64,000 nucleotides of DNA from NCBI RefSeq assembly GCF_958979055.1, contig NC_084888.1, positions 193,501 through 257,500 on the forward strand, read 5' to 3'. The stretch's first letter is position 1. Each line of letters opens with the position of its first letter. The stretch comes from Alnus glutinosa. Taxonomy: Eukaryota > Streptophyta > Magnoliopsida > Fagales > Betulaceae. Both the position numbers and the translations under genes were made by a program. Shown here piece by piece: positions 47,824 through 57,817 of the stretch. The notes below the pieces were generated by a model. It saw nothing but the letters and a program-made list of their open reading frames with translations. It was not told where the DNA came from and ran no database searches.

Positions 47824-47938
47824 TGATGTGGTCCTCAAATGGTAGCTTAATCAGCTAGGGACCATACTTTATGAAGCGGATGTCACTAGTTTGAATCTCC
47901 CTTCTTGTGTGGACATGTTAAAAAAAAAATAAAATAAT
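47824..47938 (+). mobile_element. tRNA-derived SINE, copy 2
   Basis: AATGGTAGCTTAATCAGCTA (A-box region), TAGTTTGAATCTCCC (B-box-like), CTTGTGTGGACATG and an A-run at the 3' end. Same family as the copies at 43450 and 49137. Confidence 0.7.
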
Positions 47939-48662
47939 GTAGATTACAAGAAAGCCAATAAAGAGACTCGTTGAAATACAAGTCATAATTCTACAAAAAC
48001 AACAATCCTTGAGAGTGGGGCCCACGAAAAAATGTCTCGTTTAAAATTCTTGCCTTAGACCCCAAAATATATTGAGCCAACCCTGTGTCAACTAGCTTAT
48101 TATTTATAATGGAAATTAATATACTAGTATTTTGAGTTTTGGTCCCATATCGATAAATTCACTCTGATATTTCTTTACAAAAACTTCCACGGGTTTCTAT
48201 CATTTTTTTTTTAAAAAAAATAAAAAATTAATATTTTCCCATCAATTTCTTAACAAAACATGTAAATTATTTAATTACACCATTAAAAACTTTGCAAAAT
48301 AATAATAATAAAAAAAGTCGAGCTGGGTGGTCGTACCACATTCTCACCTCGAAGGAGTGATCTATATATCTGGTCCCTTTTTAAAGTGAGGGATGTGCCA
48401 AACTGCCTCAAGCGAATAATGCTACATTCATTCACGTCTTATTTTTATTTCTTCAAAAGTACTCTTGTGATTCTTAAAATTATAATTAGATTTATAATAA
48501 ATCATTGTTTTGATTCATCAATAATTTTAAAAGGCACATTAATTTTGAAGTATAATAGTGATTTTATTTAAAAAAGATTGCCAAAATTCGATTAAGCTGA
48601 TTTGCAAAAGTTCATTAAGGAATGGATAGAGAGCGGATAGTAATCTATTAATTTTCCCATAG

Positions 48663-48702
48663 GCATCGGTGGTAAATAAAATTATTTTTCAACCACCGAT
48701 GC
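48663..48702. repeat. perfect short hairpin
   Basis: GCATCGGTGGTT and its perfect inverse AACCACCGATGC (12-bp arms, allowing the arm-end pair) enclose an AT-rich loop. It could be the core of a lost MITE. It is not followed by a U-tract and is far from any gene, so it is not a terminator. Confidence 0.5.
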
Positions 48703-49101
48703 AAAAATCTAATCGTAATAATATTGATAAAATGTTGGATAAAAGCTATGGCTATTAATTGTGAACATAAACGTTCATAATGAAATATATATATATATAT
48801 ATTGCAAAAATCTATATAAAAAAGAAATATATATTGCAAAAATCTAAAAAGATCGATGATGTTAGCTAGCTAGTAATGGTCACCATCGGATTTGGGTTTT
48901 ATTAACGTGACTCACGGGATCACTTGTGGGGTCAAATTAATAACCTGTCAAGATAATCAAATTACTGTCAGATCCAGTACTGGCCACTTCAACTAATCAA
49001 ATTAATTACAAAATTACATGCATTTTGATAGCAAAAGTCTTTTTATTGATTAATGTTAATATTCAAAAATGTATATTAATATTTAACCGTTCATAACAAT
49101 G

Positions 49102-49136
<35 letters not shown>

Positions 49137-49145
<9 letters not shown>

Positions 49146-49252
49146 TACATGTCCATACAATAGGGGGAAAGAGGATTCGAACTACTGACTTCTGCTTTAT
49201 GAGATATGGTCTTCAGTCGATTGAACTACCTCTTAACAACTACACTTAAAAT
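49137..49252 (-). mobile_element. tRNA-derived SINE, copy 3
   Basis: Minus strand: GAGGTAGTTCAATCGACTGA (A-box region), AGTAGTTCGAATCCTC (B-box), ATTGTATGGACATGT and an A-run. The adjacent AT repeat on the plus-strand left side obscures the target duplication. Confidence 0.7.
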
Positions 49253-50366
49253 TTTCATGATTTTTTGAGTGTCGCTATTAAATTATTAAAAGTTGTAATT
49301 AAGATGGGTGCAAGTGTGCAACCAAATCATTAAAAGCCATCTTCGATCTCTTTTATATCATTTAATTAATGTCCAATTAGCCCATATGACCAAGTCGTCA
49401 GTCTTTTCCGATCCTTCAGATCGAGCTACTGTAACAGACAAAAAAAAAAAGATGTGATAAAATCATAAAACCAAGAACATGGCGTTATCCCCCAATTTCT
49501 TAACATTCTTCCATCCATTTTCACCTTAAATTTCCCATAGAATATGTACGAATGGTAAATTTGAACAAAACATGAGTGGCCGGAGATGGAAACAGGCCAG
49601 GAAATTTTTATAGAATTTATTTACCCAACAGATCGATGACAGATCTGGAGCAATCCGCTCCGCTCCATCTATTGACTATTGAGAAATGAGAATCCAAACA
49701 GCAAACTCCTAAAAATTCGGCTCCAGTTAAATTAGGGATCAACAAAATGGTCACTGATTATTACATGTTCGCGAAAAAGTAGAGATAGCTGTAAGCCACT
49801 CAAACTCAACGCTGACAACGCACGGGTTCCACCGAGATCCATAAAAGCCAACCGCACAGAATAGTGTAGTGTCGTGAAAACTGAAAAGCTAAAAAGGTAC
49901 GTCTAAACATCATTAACTGAGCCCGACCACAATTTTTATTCATCTTTCACAAAACGATTCATTACTGTTCTCTCTAGTCTGTCTCTAGAGCATCAACCAT
50001 TGTACACGGCAACACGGAATACGGTCACGGATCCCAGTTGATACGTCCTAGCTCGTTGACATTGCTCTCATTCTAATCAGCGGTCCTAAATAGTTTGTGA
50101 GATAGAGCAGTCAATTACCGTCGTTATAGCTTTCCTCTTCTTAGTCAAACAAAAATAAGATTCCAAACGTGCTCCAAGAGTCATAAAAAAGCCCGGCAAA
50201 CACTCCTCACTGCCAAAACTCTGTCCAAACACAAGATTATATCCTATATTTAGCTCCTAGATTTCTTAATGGAAGGTGTTGTTATAAATGTTTTCTGAGT
50301 GTTATATATAGAAAGTATACTAATTCAGCTTCTGCCTTCTGGGCGCGCAGTTAGACGAATGGTAAA

Positions 50367-50374
50367 TATATAAA
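50367..50374 (+). promoter_or_regulatory. TATA box of the pectin acetylesterase gene
   Basis: TATATAAA about 98 bp upstream of the ATG at 50472, giving a predicted 5' UTR of roughly 65-70 nt. Confidence 0.6.
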
Positions 50375-50471
50375 AACCTTAGCCAAGTCTCTCTGGCTTG
50401 CCTTGTTTGTATTCTTCGATTTCTTTGACAGGGTTTGAGTGGCAGAGTGATTGAACTCTAAGGAGGTAGCC

Positions 50472-53400
50472 ATGGTGAAGCTTCTGTGTGTGGGGATTGT
50501 AATCGGACTTGTTTTTAGCAACTGGGTTGATGGGTTTGAGGAGCTTCGTCTCAATGGAACAGCAATGCCTTTGTTCGAGGCGGAGGCTTATGGAGTCTCC
50601 AAAGCTGCAATAGCTCCTAACGCTTTGATGGTAGGACTAACCCTCATTCATGGCGCTGGTGCAAAAGGAGCAGGTACATTCTTTTTCTATTATCATTGCA
50701 AATTTTCTTTCTTTCTTTCTTCCTTTTTTTTTTTTTTTTTTTTTGAAAAAAAAAATTATTTTATTTTATTTTTATTTTGATTGCTTTTGTGATTTCCTGC
50801 TATTTTTCTTTCTTTACATTAATACTTCGGTAGTTCGCTTGAATTAGATATGGGCATTACTTCGGTAGATATGGGTTTAATGCAAATAACAGAGTAGCAG
50901 ATTTATGTTATACTTTCCCAAGTTCTCTTAGCCTTCTGTTTTCGTTATTATTCTATTCCGTCCAATTATTTTTTTCGATGTTATTTCACTGCTCTATATT
51001 TGTTTTGTTGGCTCTTCAAAAAAAAAAAAAAAATTTGTTTTGTTGCCAGAATATAATCTATCATTATATGGTTACTATTGTTGCTTGTGTTGGTATTTAT
51101 TAGTTATTTAAGTTGATCTATGTTGTTCAATTGGACTATTGGAGGATTTTATTCAACCGCTCCATCACTCTCTCGTTTGTACTATTGACAGATCATTTTC
51201 TATTGATTAAATCGTTAAATTTACCTTTTCCTATTAGCTTAAACTTTTGAGACAAATGATGATTTTCACATGGTATTAGAGTTAGAGGTCCTGAGTTCGA
51301 ACCCTATCTCAGTCATTCACCCTCATTTTCAATTAAATATTTCACGTGTTAGATCTTACCTATTAAAATGAAGTTTGAGCTCCCACATGAGGGAGAGTAT
51401 TAAAGTATTGATTGAATGATTAAATTTACTTATTTTCTTTGCTCGTTTTTCTAGTTAGGCGTTTCCTTTTGTATACTCCCAGTGTACTAAGAGGCGCCTC
51501 ACGCTTTTAATGAGATTGACTTATTACTTATTAAAAAAAATGATTAAATTTGAAAAATACAAGTGACAAACTGGTTTGGTTGCTTGACCAAAACCAGTGC
51601 TGTTAGGTATTATTTATAGAGTAAAATTTACACTTGTTTAGGAAGAATTGTACAAAGCTTTTTACAAACAGAATTGTGTGAGATGAAACAGAAAAGGAAA
51701 AAGTAGTTTGCTGAGTTTGAGGACTCTTGAGTCAACCGGGAAACATTGAGGTGCAATATGCAGCAGAAATCCTGGAGGGAATCGGGCTGCAAGTCTGCTG
51801 TGCAGACTGTTCCAAAAAGAAGCTAAGGATAGGTCATCTGATGTCTTGGGATCATGTGCATGTTGACTCCAAGGAAGAAAATGCTGAGAAAATCGTAGGA
51901 AATAAGAGCTAGAAAATATAGGTTGAGTAACGGCTACTAGCCGTTACTTGCTAGAAACTTGTTTCCTTCTTCAACTTGATTTTCTCTCTCAACAAAATTT
52001 ACCTTCTTCTTATCAGTTTAAGCTTTTGAAATAAGTGGTGGTTTAACATTTTTTCAATTACCTATGAGGCTATCCTTCTCGTAATTGTCGTTCTCTTAAT
52101 TTTAAATTCATTTTGTAAATAATGACTTCTAATATGTGGCGTTTTATATTATGATATTTGTCTCATTGATCTCATAAACCACATTCTGTTTTCACCGTTG
52201 CAGTCTGCTTGGATGGAACGTTACCCGGATATCATTGGCATCGTGGATATGGGTCAGGAGCAAAGAGTTGGCTCGTTCAATTGGAGGTTTGTGAGATAGA
52301 CTTGAAATGGCATCCTTTAATACATAATGCATAGTTCTTACATTATATTACTTGCATATATACTTCACAGGAACATCTGTTTGCATATGTTCTCCTGTGG
52401 AATCTTCACTATTTGGAATAAATTAAAATCTGTCTAATTTAAGCATTTGGCTTATGTAAGTACGACTATCAAACTGAATTTTCTGGTATTGTAATAAGTT
52501 CTGTTGGCGTTTCATGGTTTCTTGTTGATAATTTTGTGCTTCAACAACTATTTTGTATACTCCTGGTTATTCAGTGGTTTCAGGAAAATGTGCTATTCTC
52601 ACAAGACAGATTACTGCTTCATTGAAAAAAGTTCTATGATCTTTAACATCAAATGCAACAGTAAATATTTCAGCACTGTGTTTTTGTTTGTTATATCTCC
52701 AATATGGTTCAAGGCTTTTCACAGTATCAGAGTTATGCTGTAACAAAGTTTTTGAGATGACAGCTCAATGACTCTCTAAGATGCAGTCTTTTTAACATTA
52801 TTCTTATTGTTGTTGCTGCTGTTATCATTCTTATTGTTGTGATCATCAGAATCATCATTTTATCACTAGTTAATTATGACACTTTTTGGTTAGTACGCTC
52901 GCTACACAAGTCTCAACTTACCTTTTAATACTGTAATGGTGTCCTTACTTGACAAATCAACTTATTCAAATATCTTGTGGCAGGGAGGCGGATGGTGTAA
53001 CAACATTAGAACTTGTGTTTACCGCAAAAAAACTCGACGTGGATCCTCAACATACATGGAAAAGGAGATAGCATTTACGGGAATACTGAGCAATAAAGCT
53101 GAAGAAAATCCTGGTTTACTCTTGAACTTGACAATATAATGAATTGATTCTGCCTTTTGCTGCTTCTGCTTTTTTCTTGCCTGAACTATCTTGACCACTG
53201 TCTTCTCTATATGGGGTTGCAGATTTTTTCAACTGGAATAGAGTAAAACTTCGCTACTGTGATGGTGCCTCTTTTACTGGTGATGGTGAAGATAAGGTTT
53301 GTAGGAATATTTTACCATTTACTGTTTCCATGAAATATTGATTTTAATTATTTGTCATGAATATTAAATTATTCGTCATGAATGTTAAATTTCTGGGGAA

Positions 53401-56400
53401 AATGCTTTGGTATCTTGGTGATCAATTTGTATGAACAAGCTTTGTTAAGACAATTTCCGGTATGGTGGCACGTTCTTCGATGTTCTTCCCGTTCTCAAGA
53501 ACACTGCAAAACAACTAAAATCAAGAGACCCTTCTGGGGATGTCATTCTGATGCCTAAGTCAGTCTCTGAGAGAAAACAATGCTCCATGCATAAAATATT
53601 CAGTCTTTGTTTATACCTGGTATAGGTTAAAAGGTAAATGTCAACCTGAATTAGGTTTCCTGCTCTAACTTAACCTAGGAGCGCTGTCAGAGTTTGATTT
53701 GAACTTGGATTCCTTATCAGATGTAGGATCTGGTCCGGATCTTCAGCATGATCCCTGATCTTCAGGGATTAGATTTGATCTCGGATCTTCAGGGAGTTCT
53801 AATTGGACTCGGATTGTGACTCCTATCCTAATTAAACTTGGAGTATGGTTCTAATCCGGATTTCCTGGAATGAGACTGATATCTGAGTTCTCGGGACTTG
53901 CTTGTCCCGAGCCTTGGCTGGATGAGTTGAATCTCGGTCCCTGGATGTATATATCCCGGAAATAGCATTTTCTGGGGATGACTAGTTTGGGTGTCTGTCT
54001 CCTGAGATAAGTCTAATAGGGAGTCTTGTTGTCTTGGCTTGAGGCCTGCAATTCTCCGTGGGCTGGTGCTGGCCTTGAGGCCCGATCCTCTTCAGACGGG
54101 TTGGTGAGAATGGGATTATTCAATTTATTCCCAACAAGCTCCATCAACCTTCCTAACTTTTTTTCTATGATTTATATGTTGTGCCTTCAACATATATTAG
54201 TGATAGCTGCATGATAACACAAGTTATGTTTTCATAAGAGAGAGAGTAGGAGAAAGAGAATGGTCTTCATTCTTATCTTTATCCATCAATCAAAGTGATC
54301 AATTCAATTGACTATCTAAATAACTTGATTGAAAAACCTAATTGGCATCTAAAAGTGCAGGGTTGATTACCAAATTTTTCTTATTTGTTTGTGTTCATCA
54401 TGCATTAACATATAAGACTGTTTCTTAGGCTGCACAGCTGCAATTTAGGGGACAGCGTATATGGTTGGCTGCAATGGAAGATTTACTGTCAAAGGGAATG
54501 CGCTTTGCTAACCAGGTGTAATATTTATCGTTAATCTGTTCTCTTTTCATGCCATTTTACTTTATGATCTTTTTTCACTTATGATTACCTGCTTCAGGCT
54601 CTTCTTTCTGGGTGCTCTGCTGGGGGTTTGGCATCTATTTTACACTGTGATGAGTTCCGAGGTTTATTACCAAGAACTACTAAAGTGAAGTGCCTAAGTG
54701 ATGCCGGAATGTTCCTTGATACGTAAATACGACTTCTTAATGCTCTTATACTTCACAATATTTATATGCAGAATTGTTCCTTATCTTAGTTATTAATAAT
54801 TATAATTACCATCGTCTTGCCTTGGAATTGTAGGGTCGATATATCAGGTGCGCGCACACTTAGGAACATGTTCAGTGGTGTAGTAGGCTTGCAGGTACTA
54901 TGTTGATTTTAAACTTTGTAACTTGGCATCTTTTGCATATTTCCATGGTTGCAGACTTCGTTTTGAATTGACCTGCGGGTCAATGACTCTTCACTGCAAG
55001 TACTTTGTTAATGAAGTTTGAAATCAAAATGACAAATGTCTTATCTTTATATTCAAAATTAGCCTACAATTAGATATAGAGTTTATGATTGGATATCGAT
55101 TGTGTCAATATGAGATATGTTAAAATATTAATTAAATGATTAAATTCACATTTTCCTATCAGCTATAGTGTTTGAGGTAATTGATGATCTAAGATGGTAT
55201 TAAAACAAAGATTTTGAATTCGAGTTCTGACTCCATATTATATCTCTTATTCAAGTCAAATATTTTATTTGTTGAGCTCCACTTATTGAATAAGAGTTTG
55301 GATCCATACATGAGGGAGAATAGTAGAATACTAATCAAATGATTCCATTCCTATCAGCTTAGGCTTTTACAAGAATTGGTGATATAACAAGATCGAATTC
55401 ATGCATATATCATACTTACTCAATAATCTAAGAAGAATGAAACTGTTGTAGTTCTTGCTAATCTAGCAATTACAATGAGGCGAATCAAGCTTTGTTAACT
55501 ATTTTTTTAGTGGAGATACTATCTTATTTTTAATTTTCTTTGTTGTGATCAGTATTTGTTGATTATCTCAATAAAAATTGATAGTTTGGTGGCCTGCATT
55601 GTCTGGTAAAAATAGTCTAGAGAGAGTTTTTCAGAAAAGACCTACAAAATCTATGCAAATGGCATGCATCCATCTTGTGGTCCAGCAAGAATGGCTGCCA
55701 TGAAATTTCTTTAGTTAATAATATAAGATTGACTAGTCATTTTAAGCAGAAATTTTCACCGGGCATCCCTTTTATTTTCACTTTCTGGATTCACTGTGTA
55801 CTATGGTGTAGCCAAGGTTTTGTATCAAACATGATAATTAAGAACTCTATGAGCACATAAACCTGATCTTATGCCTTAGACTTAAATTCATGCCATACAT
55901 GCCAAGTCATTGCTCTAATGGCATTACTGTTTGTGTCTTAGAGAATGTATGACCAACAGAGCCATTGTACCCAGCTTGCTAAATGATATTTTCTATTTTT
56001 TTTTTTGAGTTGACTCCCTTAGTCTTTCTTATACAAGCTTGGACCATTTGGCATGATTGTAATCGAAGCTTGATTTGTATAATTATTGCAGGCAGTGCGG
56101 AATAATCTACCACATATCTGTACTGACCGCCTAGATCCAACTTCGGTAATCTCTTTTGATTTTCTCAGGCATATACCTCATCTTGAATGTATCAGATGAA
56201 ACACAACATTCTGTGCTCTGTTGACTCTTTTATCCTTTTTTCCTTCTTAGTGCTTCTTCCCTCAAAACTTAATCGGCGACATTAAAACACCACTTTTTAT
56301 TCTCAATACAGCCTATGATTCGTGGCAGGTAATTCTGCTGTTACATAGATTGGCCTTTTGATTATCTTAATGTCCATAATGGATGAATTATCTTGCATTG

Positions 56401-57817
56401 CGAGTAGCAATGGAAGGTCTCGAGCAACAAGATAGATGAATTAAGTCATAAATTTTCTACTTGAAATCAGGTACAATCCAGTTTAGCTCCACCATCTGCG
56501 GATCCCTCAGGCTATTGGCATAATTGTAGATTAAATCATGAAAAATGTACTCCAGCACAGATCCGATTTCTGCAAGGTGATTTCATATATGTGAAATCAC
56601 TAGCTTGAGCTTCTGATTTCATATTGGCTTCAAAACATAATGACTAAATTTAATCTACTGATAAAGGCACTTCTTTGTTTGATGGAACAGGGTTCAGGAA
56701 TGAAATGCTGAAGGAAATGAGACACTTCTCAATGTCTAGACAAAATGGGATGTTTATAAATTCTTGTTTTGCTCATTGCCAAACAGAGAGGCAGGATACA
56801 TGGTTTGCTGATGATTCTCCAGTTATTGGAAAGAAGGTATGGCTGACTCAACTGATTATATTTTGCTTTGACACATCATAGCCATAAAGCACCAGAGTTA
56901 TTATATTTGTCCTGACATTTAAATTTGTATGTACATATGTATTAGTACGCACATACATGATTGTTAGTTTTTTTTTTTTTTTTTGGGGGGGGGGGGGGGA
57001 TGAATGATTGTGAGTTTCTTAGTTACAAAAGATAATATAATAATACCTTGACTTCAAAATTCCCATCATGTATCTTATCCCATGAGACCTTTCTAAGCAT
57101 TGTACTGCTCGGGGTAGGATGAATCACAAGGCTCCATATTACATTTACCTCATCAATACTCCATAGATGTCTCGATGTATATGCTAGGAAACTCCCCTTG
57201 ATAAAAACTGGAGGCAAAGGGAAATGATGTGTATAACTTTTAGTGACTGTTTAAAAAATAAAGGTGCAAGTTTTTTTTTGAATCTGACATTCATGGCAGG
57301 GAAGGATTGCTGACAACTTAGAAACCAAATGTTGGCTGATTATGTTTAAAAAGTTCCTATATCAACACATTACACATGTATACGTATTATCTCAAAATCA
57401 CCTGCTGAACTACTATAAGATGACATCTCATGTGCTTTTCACGACCTTTAAATGTTGCTACTTCTTCCGTAATATAGATCTTTCCCCCGCAAAAGAAATT
57501 CAAAGGAAAAATCAGAAAAACTTAAAGTGCTTTCCGTTTAGCTCTCAGATGAGGGGGGTTCTTTGTTGTCTTTTATAGGCACTCCTGATTTGACTATTTT
57601 GCTATGCTGAATGCTTGCATTTTGAAACTGATTCCTCTGCTCTTTTATATGGGTTTTGTATAAACAAGAGTTTCAAAGCACGTAAAATTATTTAATTGCC
57701 AATATGTAGGCGATTGCACTTGCTGTGGGAGACTGGTATTTTGACCGAGCAAGCGTTAAAGCCGTCGACTGTCCTTACCCTTGTGACAAGAGTTGCCACA
57801 ATCTGATTTTTAAATGA
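50472..57817 (+). CDS. pectin acetylesterase (CE13 family)
   Basis: Twelve exons (50472-50673, 52204-52286, 52984-53113, 53223-53296, 54429-54515, 54598-54722, 54834-54894, 56092-56145, 56251-56328, 56471-56576, 56691-56836, 57710-57817) give 417 aa in one frame. The start [16 protein letters not shown] opens a signal peptide (about 1-21), so the enzyme is secreted to the cell wall, where it removes acetyl groups from pectin. Family blocks: [31 protein letters not shown] (96 on), [18 protein letters not shown] with nucleophile S199, NTAYDSWQ with D295 and NSCFAHCQ with H362, together the Notum/PAE-type Ser-Asp-His triad. Conserved C-terminal [19 protein letters not shown]. The frame upstream of 50472 has no ATG. 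Introns 1, 4 and 7 contain repeat insertions. Everything needed for activity seems present. Confidence 0.95.
51180..52045 (+). mobile_element. old TRIM-like remnant, interrupted, in PAE intron 1
   Basis: A repeat segment (about 51186-51272) is followed by ATGGTATTAGAGTTAG, which resembles a Met-tRNA primer site, then GTCCTGAGTTCGAACC and CACATGAGGGAGAGTATT, after which the terminal repeat begins again. Sequence like the repeat's second half recurs at about 51992-52045. It is the same family as the element at 55118-55389. It looks broken up by at least one insertion (a LINE tail at 51428-51538) plus unassigned sequence. Confidence 0.5.
51428..51538 (+). mobile_element. 5'-truncated LINE (L1-type) 3' tail
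   Basis: 111 bp ending in TTACTTATT and an A-run, with the plant L1-type 3' signature TTTTGTATACTCCCAGTGTA. It is flanked by a perfect 13-bp direct repeat AATGATTAAATTT (51415-51427 and 51539-51551). Truncation to the extreme 3' end plus a target duplication of this size is what target-primed reverse transcription produces. It sits inside the TRIM-like remnant. Confidence 0.75.
53440..54180. repeat. unclassified repeat-like insert in PAE intron 4
   Basis: This block is richer in GC than the rest of the intron and has internally repeated motifs such as GGATCTTCAG and CCTTGAGGCC-type words, with GATGCCTAAGTCAGT near its left side. That wording occurs in the terminal repeats of some plant LTR retrotransposons, so it may be a lone terminal repeat. 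The ends were not resolved and the assignment is tentative. Confidence 0.35.
55118..55389 (+). mobile_element. TRIM element in PAE intron 7
   Basis: 272 bp in total. The left terminal repeat (about 55118-55195) starts TGTTAAAATATTAATTAAAT and the right one (about 55322-55389) ends TGATATAACA. Between them are ATGGTATTAAAA, next to the left repeat where the primer site belongs, and CATACATGAGGGAGAATAG next to the right repeat. It is flanked by AGATA/AGATC (55113-55117 and 55390-55394). No coding capacity. The layout is whole, and the divergence of the repeats suggests considerable age. Confidence 0.65.
56970..57000. repeat. poly(T)/poly(G) homopolymer junction in PAE intron 11
   Basis: A T run of about 16 passes directly into a G run of about 15. 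Similar A/G or C/A junctions occur at 5066-5130, 39520-39573 and 44710-44750. Confidence 0.85.

Larger units (their letters stand above)
45054..50471. other. AT-rich intergenic region, no gene seen
   Basis: Contains SINE copies 2 and 3, AT microsatellites (47430-47453, 49106-49138), a perfect 12-bp-arm hairpin (48663-48702) and the promoter of the pectin acetylesterase gene at its right end. ORFs at 45676-46020, 46399-46704 and 47038-47277 have no recognisable domains and sit in low-complexity or AT-rich sequence. Confidence 0.45.

Noticed and set aside
43450-49252. Possible tRNA genes
   Set aside because: A and B boxes are present, but the acceptor and anticodon stems do not form and three related copies have A-rich tails; these are SINEs.
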